Origin: Ardenticatenaceae bacterium
Lineage (GTDB): Bacteria > Chloroflexota > Anaerolineae > Promineifilales > Promineifilaceae
Length of the DNA stretch: 28,671 nt
Assembly: GCA_020634435.1 (NCBI GenBank)
Contig: JACKBS010000023.1
Location: 1-28,671, forward strand
Direction of reading: 5' to 3'
The position numbers and the translations under genes were made by a program. Below the pieces are notes generated by a model that saw only the letters and a program-made list of their open reading frames with translations, was not told where the DNA came from and did not search any database. Position 1 is the first letter of the stretch. Every line of letters starts with the position of its first letter. Positions 16,421 through 24,012 of the stretch are shown here, one piece after another.

Positions 16421-17301
16421 GACAACGCCTCCGGCTGCGCCTGTTTTGGCCCGTTTGTAGTAGGCATTAGCACCACATTGCGGTATGGGTAAGGGATTTC
16501 AATCCCGGCGCTGTCAAAATTTTTCTTAATCTGTTCATACAGCGCATAGGTGACGGTGCTTTTATCTTCTGGGGTCGCGCACCAGGCGCGCAAGCTCAGG
16601 GTAACGGTGGACTCGCCTAAATCGGTGACCGGGCAGCTGTCTACCTCTTGCACCAGGGGGTGCGCCTGGGCCGTTTCCATCATGATCTGGCGGGCCTTAT
16701 CTATGTCGGCGCTGTAGCCAATGCCCATCGGCACAATGGCCATCACTCGCGGATTGACGCGCGTGAGGTTCACCGTGACCTGGTTGGCCATCAGGCTGTT
16801 GGGCACCACCACATGCCGGTTGTCCATCGTTTGCAAAATGGTGTAACCCAGCGTCACGCTCCTGACGGTGCCCGTCTCCAGCCCGGTGGGCGCGGTAATC
16901 TGCACCTTGTCGCCCACTTCGAGGGGGCGATAAAGCAGCAGCGACAGCCCAGCCACAAAATTGCCCAACGTGTTTTGCGCCGCCAAACCGATCACAATGG
17001 CCGAAACGCTGGCCCCCGTGAGCAGGGCTGTGCCCATGGTGTGCAGCGCTGGAATCAAGTGGGTGTACAGCACCAGGGCCACAACGTAAATTACCACCCG
17101 CGACAGCTGCACAAAAAACGTGGCGGCCGTGCGGTCAATCAGATCATGCGTATCGTGTTTGAGCGCCCCGGTGAACAGCGCTTTGACAATTCGGGCAATG
17201 AGCAGCGCCACAGACAAGAACAGCGCCAGATAAACCAATGCACCTTCCAGGGTGTTGGGATTAAAAAAATTTTGCTGAAAAAAGTGGTAAAGCTGCGCCA
17301 T
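16417..17301 (-). CDS. Small-conductance mechanosensitive channel, MscS family
   Basis: A 294-aa inner-membrane channel that opens under membrane tension to release solutes during hypo-osmotic shock. After two N-terminal membrane helices, the pore-lining TM3 is visible (SAIVIGLAAQNTLGNFVAG), then the beta domain (RPLEVGDKVQI...GTVRSVTLGYTIL...VVVPNSLMANQ) and a C-terminal alpha/beta domain. I chose the Met at 17301. A Met nine codons earlier (17328) is possible; AAGGAA lies about 15 bases before the chosen start, so the choice is not firm. The frame is open further upstream without family similarity. It is the first gene of the minus-strand operon running to 14048 or further. Confidence 0.83.
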   Translation of the reverse strand: MAQLYHFFQQNFFNPNTLEGALVYLALFLSVALLIARIVKALFTGALKHDTHDLIDRTAATFFVQLSRVVIYVVALVLYTHLIPALHTMGTALLTGASVSAIVIGLAAQNTLGNFVAGLSLLLYRPLEVGDKVQITAPTGLETGTVRSVTLGYTILQTMDNRHVVVPNSLMANQVTVNLTRVNPRVMAIVPMGIGYSADIDKARQIMMETAQAHPLVQEVDSCPVTDLGESTVTLSLRAWCATPEDKSTVTYALYEQIKKNFDSAGIEIPYPYRNVVLMPTTNGPKQAQPEALS

Positions 17302-17616
17302 ATTGTTTGTAGTTCGTTCCTTTTTCATTTCAGACAAAGCCAGCCATTGGCCTGAGGCTTTATCTACTTCATAGGATATGGGGAAACGGCCGTTGCCACA
17401 TCGGCGCAAAGTAAAAACCCACCTAAGACAAAGGACCGCTGACGGCAAGACAGCCTACGTCAAAAGACGTACCGTTTTGCCAACGAGCCAAAGTTGGCAG
17501 GTGCAGAGGCGCAAAACGGCCGTAGATAAGCCTGTGTCTATCTACGGCCGTTCTCTTTAAGTTAGCCAATCGCCCGCTTCATGGCCACCGCTGGCCATTG
17601 TGGGTTTGTCAGCTCA
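17302..17616. other. Intergenic leader region upstream of the MscS gene
   Basis: No gene is seen in these ~315 bases. They hold the terminator at 17515-17552, an isolated ACGGCCGT at 17386, and several small hairpins: TGCCAAC/GTTGGCA around 17478-17499, and TACGTC-AAAA-GACGTA at 17456-17471 with an adjacent GCTG/CAGC pair. The part between the terminator and the MscS start would be a ~210-base 5' leader on the minus strand. I could not match it to a known riboswitch. Confidence 0.4.
17515..17552 (-). terminator. Intrinsic terminator after the SH3 lipoprotein gene, built from two ACGGCCGT copies
   Basis: The arms 17515-17528 and 17539-17552 are perfect 14-bp complements (AACGGCCGTAGATA and TATCTACGGCCGTT) with a 10-base loop. 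On the minus strand the second arm runs into TTTT, fitting termination of the lipoprotein transcript that ends at 17617. Both arms contain the recurrent octamer. Confidence 0.75.
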
Positions 17617-18915
17617 CTAGGGCGTCACGACGGGCAAATTGCTACAGGATTGCCCGTTGAAGTTGGCATCGGCTGGCGTGATCCAACCAGTTTGCCCACT
17701 AAAGTCGGCGGCCAGGCTGCCGTCACCCAGGTCTACCTGGTACCAATCCTGGTCGGTTTTGCCGGTAATGGCCGTGTATTCCCCGGCAGGCAAGGTTGTG
17801 ATAGAAGCGGCCGTTTCGTCCGGTTGGCTATAAATGGTGGCATCGGCCATCGCCATTTCGTAGCAAGCCGTCGGCGAGATAGCTGGATATTCCGTCAGGG
17901 TGTCACAGCTGCCCGTTTGGGTGACATCGCTGCCTGGAGCCACCCAGCGCAGGCGGAAAATGCCCACGTTGGCGGCCTGGGCCACGCCGGGATCAAAACC
18001 CAGCCACCCGTCGGCCGTTTGGCCCATCATGGTGGCTTGCTCCCCGGCGGCCAGCGTGCCAAAGACATCTGACGCGGTGTCAGGACGGCCGTAAAGCGTT
18101 ACATCGCTGTTGGCCACAATGGTGCAAGCGGCCGTTTCTGTGGCCGCAGGCGTGGGGGTTGTCTCGACCATGGCCATTTGCGAATAGATGCGGGACACAA
18201 ATGCTTCGATGTCGCTTTGCTGTGTGTCATCGGCTGCGGTGCTGCCCTGGCCGTTAAAGCTCAGGGTAACGGTCATGCTGTCGGCCGCAGCATTGTCTGA
18301 CTGGTTGTACTCAAACGGCTGCAAACTGTTGAGCCAGTCGTAAAGCTGCTGGCGCGGTTCAGCCGCGAGCAGCTGTTGGGCAACCTGGGTGTAAGGCTCC
18401 CCTTTGCACGTGTAGGCGGTTGTCACTCCCGTGACATCGATCATTAGTTCATCACAAAAACCGGCAAGGCCCCCGTTGCGCGTCCAGGTGAGCGCAACTT
18501 CGGCAGCCATTTCGCTGCCATCGCCGTTGGTGCGATAGGCAAACTGCTGCCCGTCCACGGCCATCGTTACCAGGTAACCATCGACCACATGCTGGGCACA
18601 AGCCATGCCGGGCGTTGCGATGCCCAGGCAGGAATCGGGCCAGCTTTGGGCTTCCAGGCTGACATAGGTAACTGCCGTTCTGTCAACGCCTAATGTCTGG
18701 GCCAACGTTTGGGCTGCCTGCTGCGCCGCTACATTGTTGGCGGGGGCCAGGATGTCGATGGGAATAGGCGTGCCCGAAACCGTACTTGTGGCCGCAGCGG
18801 TCGCTGTGGCCGTGACAGTTGCTGAACTTGTTGGGCTGCATGCAGCCAAAAAACCGATCAAAATCAAAATAAATAGACCAAAAACTGTTGGTTTTAAATC
18901 ATTGTTTGTTTTCAT
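17617..18915 (-). CDS. Lipoprotein with two C-terminal SH3-like domains
   Basis: 432 aa. A signal peptide and lipobox are clear: hydrophobic residues 10-23, then LAAC with the lipidated Cys26, followed by a Thr/Ser/Ala-rich tether. A middle region contains WPDSCLGIATPGMACAQ and a repeated TYVSLEAQ/EVALTW layout seen in many uncharacterised Chloroflexota lipoproteins (recollection of the style, not a search result). The C-terminal ~170 residues hold two SH3-like units (VTLYGRPDTASDVFGTL and ATIYSQPDETAASITTL), which often bind cell-wall peptides or ligands. It is extracytoplasmic and membrane-anchored, with no specific function assigned. AAGGTGA precedes ATG 18915. Even numbers of Cys suggest disulfides. 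Confidence 0.78.
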   Translation of the reverse strand: MKTNNDLKPTVFGLFILILIGFLAACSPTSSATVTATATAAATSTVSGTPIPIDILAPANNVAAQQAAQTLAQTLGVDRTAVTYVSLEAQSWPDSCLGIATPGMACAQHVVDGYLVTMAVDGQQFAYRTNGDGSEMAAEVALTWTRNGGLAGFCDELMIDVTGVTTAYTCKGEPYTQVAQQLLAAEPRQQLYDWLNSLQPFEYNQSDNAAADSMTVTLSFNGQGSTAADDTQQSDIEAFVSRIYSQMAMVETTPTPAATETAACTIVANSDVTLYGRPDTASDVFGTLAAGEQATMMGQTADGWLGFDPGVAQAANVGIFRLRWVAPGSDVTQTGSCDTLTEYPAISPTACYEMAMADATIYSQPDETAASITTLPAGEYTAITGKTDQDWYQVDLGDGSLAADFSGQTGWITPADANFNGQSCSNLPVVTP

Positions 18916-18933
18916 AAGAATTATTCACCTTCA

Positions 18934-18984
18934 CAAACCACAGAAACTGTTTTGCAAAACGGAAGGCGATTGCACTGTGGTTTG
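18934..18984 (-). promoter_or_regulatory. Inverted repeat in the leader of the lipoprotein gene
   Basis: CAAACCACAG (18934-18943) and CTGTGGTTTG (18975-18984) are perfect 10-bp complements. Inside the loop lies a second perfect palindrome, GTTTTGCAAAAC (18949-18960). The pair sits 19-69 bases before the start codon on the minus strand, so it may be an mRNA leader structure or a two-site operator. No T run follows, so it is not a typical terminator. Confidence 0.4.
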
Positions 18985-19047
18985 CCTAAATTAACAGCAG
19001 GAGAAATCGCGCTGTTTCTTTTCACGAGCTTTGCCACTTTTACCCAA

Positions 19048-19095
19048 AACAAGGGTAGTGCAAGAGCCTTATTATTCTCTTGCGCTACCCTTGTT
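19048..19095 (-). terminator. Long hairpin, possible terminator of the sugar-phosphate operon
   Basis: The arms 19048-19066 and 19077-19095 pair over 19 bp with a single G-U wobble (AACAAGGGTAG.GCAAGAG) and a 10-base loop. On the minus strand the stem ends TTGTTTTGGG, a moderate T run. It lies about 140 bases past the end of the phosphoglycerate mutase gene, so it could end that operon. It could equally be a dispersed palindromic element. Confidence 0.5.
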
Positions 19096-19235
19096 CCGAA
19101 AGGAGGAGAAGAAGAAATGTAAAAGAACTTTAACCGATTGGCTTTGTCATCGCATCGTACGGAAGACCGGTTGCGACTATGCCGAATGGCGGTTTGGCGA
19201 AACGGCCGTCTACGTCATTTGGCTTAGCGTGCTGT

Positions 19236-19982
19236 CTATTTCTTTTCGGCCTGCACGGCCACCGCTTGCGCTGCCGCTTCAGCGGCTTCCGCGTCGCCCA
19301 GGTAGTATCGCTTTTGCACAGCCAGATTTTGATCCAGCTCATACACCAGCGGAATGCCCGTGGGAATATTGAGGCCCGCGATGGCCTCATCTGAGAGCTG
19401 ATCCAGATGTTTGACCAGCGCCCGCAGGCTGTTGCCGTGCGCCACCACCAGCACATTTTGGCCACGCTGGAGATGGGGCACGATTTGTTCATGCCAGTAG
19501 GGCAGCACCCGCTTGAGCGTATCTTGCAACGATTCGGTGGCGGGCAATTGCGCCGCCGTGAGCGCCGCATAACGAGGGTCGTGGTGCGGATGGCGCGGAT
19601 CATCCCAGTCCAGCGCCGGAGGGCGCACATCAAAGCTGCGCCGCCAGAGGTGCACCTGTTCCGGGCCGGCTTTTTGTGCGGTTTCGGCTTTGTTTAGCCC
19701 TTGCAGCGCCCCGTAGTGCCGCTCGTTTAATTCCCAGGCGCGGGTGACGGGAAGCCACATCAAATCCATCTCGTCCAACACCAGCCACAGCGTGCGGATG
19801 GCCCGCTTGAGCAAAGATGTAAAGGCGATGTCAAAATGAATACCCAGTTCGGCCAGCTGTTGGCCTGCCTGGTGGGCTTCGGCCAGGCCCTGTTCAGACA
19901 AATCGACGTCTGTCCAACCAGTAAAGCGATTTTCCAGATTCCAAATGCTTTGGCCGTGGCGTAAAAGGACCAGTTTGGTCAT
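19236..19982 (-). CDS. gpmA: 2,3-bisphosphoglycerate-dependent phosphoglycerate mutase
   Basis: 248 aa, a histidine-phosphatase-fold enzyme interconverting 3- and 2-phosphoglycerate in glycolysis and gluconeogenesis. The phosphorylated His9 is in LLRHGQSIWN; the family signature continues with FTGWTDVDLSEQG, ELNERHYGALQG and the second catalytic His in VVAHGNSLRAL near residue 182. The length is normal. The C-terminus has an Ala/Glu-rich tail (AEAAAQAVAVQAEKK) slightly longer than usual. AGGAGAA precedes ATG 19982. It lies 17 bases after the glucose-6-phosphate dehydrogenase stop, in the same operon. Confidence 0.93.
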   Translation of the reverse strand: MTKLVLLRHGQSIWNLENRFTGWTDVDLSEQGLAEAHQAGQQLAELGIHFDIAFTSLLKRAIRTLWLVLDEMDLMWLPVTRAWELNERHYGALQGLNKAETAQKAGPEQVHLWRRSFDVRPPALDWDDPRHPHHDPRYAALTAAQLPATESLQDTLKRVLPYWHEQIVPHLQRGQNVLVVAHGNSLRALVKHLDQLSDEAIAGLNIPTGIPLVYELDQNLAVQKRYYLGDAEAAEAAAQAVAVQAEKK

Positions 19983-19999
19983 GGTGATTTCTCCTATTT

Positions 20000-21499
20000 T
20001 TAGTTACCAAAGTCGGGCTGCTGCCAGGAACGGCCGTCTTGGGCAATCAACACATCCGCCGCTGGTGGCCCCCAGGTGCCCGCCGGGTAGTTGGGAAAGT
20101 CCAGCGGTGAATTGGCCGCCCATGTGTCCAGGATCGGCATGATCACCCGCCAGGACGCTTCCACCTGGTCGGCGCGCATGAAGAGCGTGGCATCGCCTTC
20201 GATCACGTCTAGCAGCAGCGTTTCGTACGCTTCTGGCGAGGCGGTTTTGAACGCATCCTGGTAGGTGAAGCGCAAATCTACCGGACTCAACCGGATAGCT
20301 GGGCCAGGTCGTTTGGCCTGAAAGTGCAGGCGGATGCCTTCTTCGGGCTGGATGTTGATGATGAGGCGGTTGCGGTGCCAGGTTTCAACGGCCGTTTCCG
20401 GGAAAGATTGGTGCGGCACCGGGCGAAACGTCACCACCACCTGCGAACCGTGCACCGGCAGCCGCTTGCCCGTGCGCAAATAAAACGGCACATCTTGCCA
20501 GCGCCAGTTGTCTACAAACAGCTTCAACGCGGCAAATGTTTCGGTATTGGAGTTTGCGGCGACGCCTTCTTCATTTTGGTAAGCAGGTTCCTCCTCACCC
20601 CGCAGCCAACCCCGGCCGTACTGCCCACGAACGGCCGTATCGTCCACATTTTCTGGGGCGATGGGGCGCACGGCGCGCAGCACATCCACCTTTTTGTTGC
20701 GAATTTCGTCGGCGGCAAATGAAACCGGCGGTTCCATAGCAATGAGGCACAAGATTTGCAGCAGGTGGTTTTGGATCATGTCGCGCAGTGCCCCGGCGTG
20801 ATCGTAGTAGCCGCCACGATGCGCCACGCCCACCTGCTCCGCCACGGTAATTTGCACATGGTCAATGTAGCGGCGATCCCAAATCGGCTCAAACATGGCG
20901 TTGGCAAAACGAAACGCCAGCAGGTTTTGCACCGTCTCTTTGCCCAAATAATGGTCTATGCGGTAAATCTGCGACTCATCAAAGTTATGGGTGAGCATCT
21001 CATTCAGCGACTGCGCTGAGGCGAGATCGTGCCCAAAGGGCTTCTCGACCACCAGGCGGCTGTTTTGCTGGTCGCGCATGAGCTTGGCCTTGTGCAGATG
21101 TTGGGTGATTGGCTCAATGAGCGACGGGCCAACCGCCAGATAAAACAGATGCTGGGCTGCCGCTTGCCACTGCTTATCAAAGTCGCTCAGCGTTTGTGCC
21201 AACTCTTCGTAAGTTGCCTGATTGGTCAAGTCTGCTGCCGCGTAGCTGATGTGCTGGGCAAAGGCATGCCACGTTTTGCCGTCCGCTTTGCGCCGAGAAA
21301 AATCGTCCACGCCCTGGCGCAAGCGACTGCGAAAAGCGTCATCGTCCATCTCCTTGAGGTCTAGCCCCACAATGGCAAACTGCTCCGGCAGCCAGCCATC
21401 CAGGTGCAGGTTGTAGAGGGCGGGCACCAGTTTGCGCTGTGTCAGATCGCCCCCTGCGCCAAAAATGGTGATGATTGTCGGTTTGTTTTGCAAATTCAT
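20000..21499 (-). CDS. zwf: Glucose-6-phosphate 1-dehydrogenase
   Basis: 499 aa. Oxidises glucose 6-phosphate to 6-phosphogluconolactone with NAD(P), the entry step of the oxidative pentose phosphate pathway. The N-terminal Rossmann motif IFGAGGDLTQRKLVPAL has Gly where GASGDL is common. The active-site signature RIDHYLGKETVQNLLAFRF is intact, with the catalytic Lys/His, and NAMFEPIWDRRYIDHVQI follows. GGAG lies shortly before ATG 21499, two bases after the HAD hydrolase stop. No lactonase or 6-phosphogluconate dehydrogenase gene is in the window, so the pathway continues elsewhere. Confidence 0.95.
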   Translation of the reverse strand: MNLQNKPTIITIFGAGGDLTQRKLVPALYNLHLDGWLPEQFAIVGLDLKEMDDDAFRSRLRQGVDDFSRRKADGKTWHAFAQHISYAAADLTNQATYEELAQTLSDFDKQWQAAAQHLFYLAVGPSLIEPITQHLHKAKLMRDQQNSRLVVEKPFGHDLASAQSLNEMLTHNFDESQIYRIDHYLGKETVQNLLAFRFANAMFEPIWDRRYIDHVQITVAEQVGVAHRGGYYDHAGALRDMIQNHLLQILCLIAMEPPVSFAADEIRNKKVDVLRAVRPIAPENVDDTAVRGQYGRGWLRGEEEPAYQNEEGVAANSNTETFAALKLFVDNWRWQDVPFYLRTGKRLPVHGSQVVVTFRPVPHQSFPETAVETWHRNRLIINIQPEEGIRLHFQAKRPGPAIRLSPVDLRFTYQDAFKTASPEAYETLLLDVIEGDATLFMRADQVEASWRVIMPILDTWAANSPLDFPNYPAGTWGPPAADVLIAQDGRSWQQPDFGN

Positions 21500-21501
21500 A
21501 G

Positions 21502-22122
21502 TTACTCCAAAGTTAGCCCTAGCTCCGCCAGGGCGTGCTGCGTGTTGGCCAGGGTAGTGTGGTGAATACCATGGATGCCCAGGCTGCGGGCGACCTCAAC
21601 CAGCATGGTTCTGTCGTCAAGATACACCACTTGTTCTGGCGGGGATTGGGCCACGTCCAGCGCCAGGCGGTACATGTCGGCATCGGGCTTGCGGATGTGG
21701 ACGAAGCTGGAAACGATGAAAAGGTCGCACAATGCTGTCAGGTTAAATTGGCGGATGCGATAGGCAGTCAGTTCCCGGCCTTCGTTGCTCACGGCGGCCA
21801 CTTTCAGCTGATAGCGGTCTTTCAAACGACTCAGCAGGTTGATCGTGTCGGGAAACGGCCGTGATTGAGCAAACATGATCTCTTTGAATGCTTGGGGGGT
21901 AAACGGCCGTTTCTCGTAAAAAATCACCCGCTGCAAATAATCATCCAAACTGAGCTTGCCTTCTTCATACGTGTCAAACGTCAGGTGATGGCGTTCATCA
22001 ATTTCGGCAAAATCCAGGTTGAGGTCTGCCGCCACCTGGCGGCGGCTGGCGCGGCCCCAACCGTTGGTCAGCAAAACACCGCCGATGTCCAAAAAGAGAG
22101 TAGTGACAGGTGTTTGGGTCAT
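21502..22122 (-). CDS. HAD-superfamily hydrolase (subfamily IA-like)
   Basis: 206 aa with haloacid-dehalogenase motifs: motif I FLDIGGVLL, motif II VSNEG, the motif III lysine in IRKPD, and motif IV VYLDDR. The acid/base Asp two positions after the nucleophile (DxD) is replaced by Gly (DIG), as in the YihX/epoxide-hydrolase-N group. It may therefore be a sugar phosphatase with altered chemistry or another hydrolase; the substrate is not assigned. The helical cap follows motif I. It is placed directly before zwf (two bases apart), suggesting a role in sugar-phosphate turnover. Two ACGGCCGT octamers read Lys-Arg-Pro and Ser-Arg-Pro. Confidence 0.8.
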   Translation of the reverse strand: MTQTPVTTLFLDIGGVLLTNGWGRASRRQVAADLNLDFAEIDERHHLTFDTYEEGKLSLDDYLQRVIFYEKRPFTPQAFKEIMFAQSRPFPDTINLLSRLKDRYQLKVAAVSNEGRELTAYRIRQFNLTALCDLFIVSSFVHIRKPDADMYRLALDVAQSPPEQVVYLDDRTMLVEVARSLGIHGIHHTTLANTQHALAELGLTLE

Positions 22123-22147
22123 GATGATTGGTGTGGTGGAACGGCCG

Positions 22148-22237
22148 TTACCGAATAAACAACCGCAAAAGAGGCAATCCCACCATCAAGATCAGCAAAA
22201 AGATAATAAAAAGCGTGTAAAGTCGCTTATGTTTCAT
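22148..22237 (-). CDS. 29-aa single-span membrane peptide
   Basis: A short frame starting ATG at 22237 encodes 29 residues: a basic start (MKHKR), one hydrophobic helix (YTLFIIFLLILMVGLPLL) and a basic end (RLFIR). AGGAGA about ten bases upstream is a good ribosome-binding site. It ends 25 bases before the HAD hydrolase start, as the first gene of the sugar-phosphate operon, and the stop codon abuts an ACGGCCGT at 22141. It could be a small membrane regulator or an expressed leader peptide. The hydrophobic core with charged ends also resembles type I toxins, but no antisense RNA is evident. The function is unknown. Confidence 0.55.
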   Translation of the reverse strand: MKHKRLYTLFIIFLLILMVGLPLLRLFIR

Positions 22238-22375
22238 GATCTGTAATCTCCTGTTTAGGCACCGGTTTTTGTGTTTTGGCCGTTGCTCCCGGTTAGCCGG
22301 AATTTATTGATTTATCAAGAGTACCTGCCGCCAGGTGCGTTCACATCGGTAAGAAGACGGCTTACCTGTAAGCAA

Positions 22376-22401
22376 AAAGTGCGCTTGTTACCGCGCACTT
22401 T
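22376..22401 (-). terminator. Intrinsic terminator after the FAD monooxygenase operon
   Basis: AAAGTGCGC (22376-22384) and GCGCACTTT (22393-22401) form a perfect 9-bp stem with an 8-base loop. On the minus strand the stem runs into TTTTT. It lies about 90 bases after the monooxygenase stop and upstream of the 29-aa peptide gene, separating the two minus-strand operons. Confidence 0.8.
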
Positions 22402-22488
22402 GTCGTTCATTTAGCCGATGGGCTACGTCATTTGTTGTAGTTTGCCGTAACAGCAAACCGATTTTTGAGGGGGTGGCTCGTTCCTGCC

Positions 22489-24000
22489 TTAATTTTGCAA
22501 CCAGGCCCAGGCAGCCTCGGCTTCGTTTTCTGGGAAATGGCGGCTTTGTTGGGCATAAAACGGCCGTGCCGCCTTGGCCAGCCAGTCACTCCAGCGTTGG
22601 TCCCCCACCACAGCAAGCTTTTGGACGGAACGGCCGTAATCCAGCCCAAAGCGCACATCATCCCACATGGCGGGCCAATCAATCCCGTCCAGCGCTTCCA
22701 TTTTGAGCAGCAGGTTCACGTGATCATGGTCGGTCAGCACGTCGTCCACATCCAGCGACAAAGAGTGGTAATCCACTTCGCGCAGCTTGCCGTTGAGCAC
22801 ATAACCCAGCACCTCATCATGGCTGGCGGGCAGCCGCTTGAGGGCGCGGCGCAGCACGCTGGCCCCGCCAAACTGCTTACGTAATACCCCTTTAAACGCA
22901 TCGCGCAGCAGCAGCTTCATCATCACTTTTTGCACTTGCAGCCCCAATTCACTGCCGGGCACAAACGCTTTGGCAAAATCGCGGGCCTTGTCCTGGCGCG
23001 TTTCAATTTCCGGGCGCACCTCGTTTTCATAGACGCGGAAAGCAGTGGCGTAATCGTCGTACTGGTGCAGCGCTTCGGCCAGCAGGTACGCGCCGCCCAA
23101 GGCCATCGAAGCCCCCTGCCCAGAGATGAGGGTCATGCAGCCAGCCGCGTCGCCTACCAGCGCGATACGGCCGTTTACCCACTGCGGCATCTTGATTTGC
23201 GTCACCGTGTCCATGTAAATGTTGTTGGCAGGCGCGTCGGCCAAAAGCTGGGGCGTGATCCAGCCCATGTTGGCAAATTCGCGGCGCAGGCGAGGCAGCC
23301 GTTCGGCGTGGGGAATGCGGCCTTCATCGGGCGCTTCCCACATGAACAGGGTGATCAGTTCACCATCCCGATTGCTGCAATAGGCGCCCACCTGCCGCCC
23401 TGGTTCCGTGTAATTTTGCCACGCTTCGCCAACACCGTAGCGGTCGGCCACGGGGAAGCAAGCAACGTAGTAGCCAAGATAATGGGCAAATTCCGCTTCG
23501 GGGCCAAAGACCAGGCGGCGCGTATTGGAATGAATGCCGTCCGCGCCGATGAGCAGGTCGAAGGTTTCGCTACGGCCGTTATCAAAGGTAACGATCACGC
23601 TGTTTTCGGTTTGGGAAACGGCCGTTAACGAGCGGCCAAAGCGGATTTCTACCTTGTCGGCAACGGTTTGATACAGCGCCTCTTCCAGCGTCCAGTGCAT
23701 CAGGGGCAGATAACGGCCGTCCATGATGCGGCGCATCAAATCCATCTCCAGCTTGGCAATGGGCTTGCCTTTCTCGTTGACATAACCCACATACTGCGCT
23801 TTGATCTGCTGCCCTTCGAGCTGTTCGATCAAACCCATCTTTTCGGCCACATCGTAGCCACTGCCAAAAAAGTCCAGGCCGTACCCATCGTGGCGCAGCC
23901 CGTCTGACTGCTCAATCACCACCGGGGTGAAGCCGTACTTTTGCAGCCAGTAAGCCAACGTCAATCCTGCCAGACCACCACCAGAAATTAAGATGCGCAT
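22489..24000 (-). CDS. FAD-dependent monooxygenase fused to a C-terminal SpoIIAA-like domain
   Basis: 503 aa. Residues 1 to about 385 are a group A flavoprotein hydroxylase (PHBH/tetracycline-hydroxylase-like): the dinucleotide motif ISGGGLAGLTLAY, the DG motif LIGADGIHSNTR, and the GD motif ALVGDAAGCMTLISGQGAS. Residues about 395-503 (YVLNGKLREVDYHSLSLD..., KLAVVGDQRWSDWLAK, ARPFYAQQ, AWAWLQ) match the SpoIIAA-like family normally found as separate ~120-aa proteins. The reaction would be NAD(P)H- and O2-dependent hydroxylation of an unidentified aromatic or polyketide-like substrate. AAAGGAGAA precedes ATG 24000, 12 bases after the hydrolase stop. With the MFS exporter it suggests a resistance or catabolic operon. 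Confidence 0.85.
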   Translation of the reverse strand: MRILISGGGLAGLTLAYWLQKYGFTPVVIEQSDGLRHDGYGLDFFGSGYDVAEKMGLIEQLEGQQIKAQYVGYVNEKGKPIAKLEMDLMRRIMDGRYLPLMHWTLEEALYQTVADKVEIRFGRSLTAVSQTENSVIVTFDNGRSETFDLLIGADGIHSNTRRLVFGPEAEFAHYLGYYVACFPVADRYGVGEAWQNYTEPGRQVGAYCSNRDGELITLFMWEAPDEGRIPHAERLPRLRREFANMGWITPQLLADAPANNIYMDTVTQIKMPQWVNGRIALVGDAAGCMTLISGQGASMALGGAYLLAEALHQYDDYATAFRVYENEVRPEIETRQDKARDFAKAFVPGSELGLQVQKVMMKLLLRDAFKGVLRKQFGGASVLRRALKRLPASHDEVLGYVLNGKLREVDYHSLSLDVDDVLTDHDHVNLLLKMEALDGIDWPAMWDDVRFGLDYGRSVQKLAVVGDQRWSDWLAKAARPFYAQQSRHFPENEAEAAWAWLQN

Positions 24001-24012
24001 GTCGGTTCTCCT

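Larger units (their letters stand above)
18916..19235. other. Intergenic region between the lipoprotein and phosphoglycerate mutase genes
   Basis: No convincing gene is seen. The region contains the lipoprotein 5' leader with its inverted repeat (18934-18984), a 19-bp hairpin at 19048-19095, and an ACGGCCGT at 19202. The A/G-rich tract at 19096-19117 looks like a ribosome-binding site but leads to ATG-TAA. Both flanking genes are on the minus strand. Confidence 0.4.

Noticed and set aside
17386..17514. Known riboswitch upstream of the MscS gene
   Set aside because: I compared it from memory with cyclic-di-GMP, cyclic-di-AMP, preQ1 and SAM motifs; none of their conserved core sequences is present.
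19031..19372. Plus-strand 113-aa frame near 19.1 kb
   Set aside because: It runs through the 19-bp hairpin and into the antisense of phosphoglycerate mutase. The purine-rich tract near 19096-19117 leads to ATG-TAA, not to this frame.
22148..22237. Type I toxin-antitoxin system
   Set aside because: The 29-aa peptide has a toxin-like shape, but there is no sign of a divergent antisense RNA promoter and its place in a metabolic operon argues against it.
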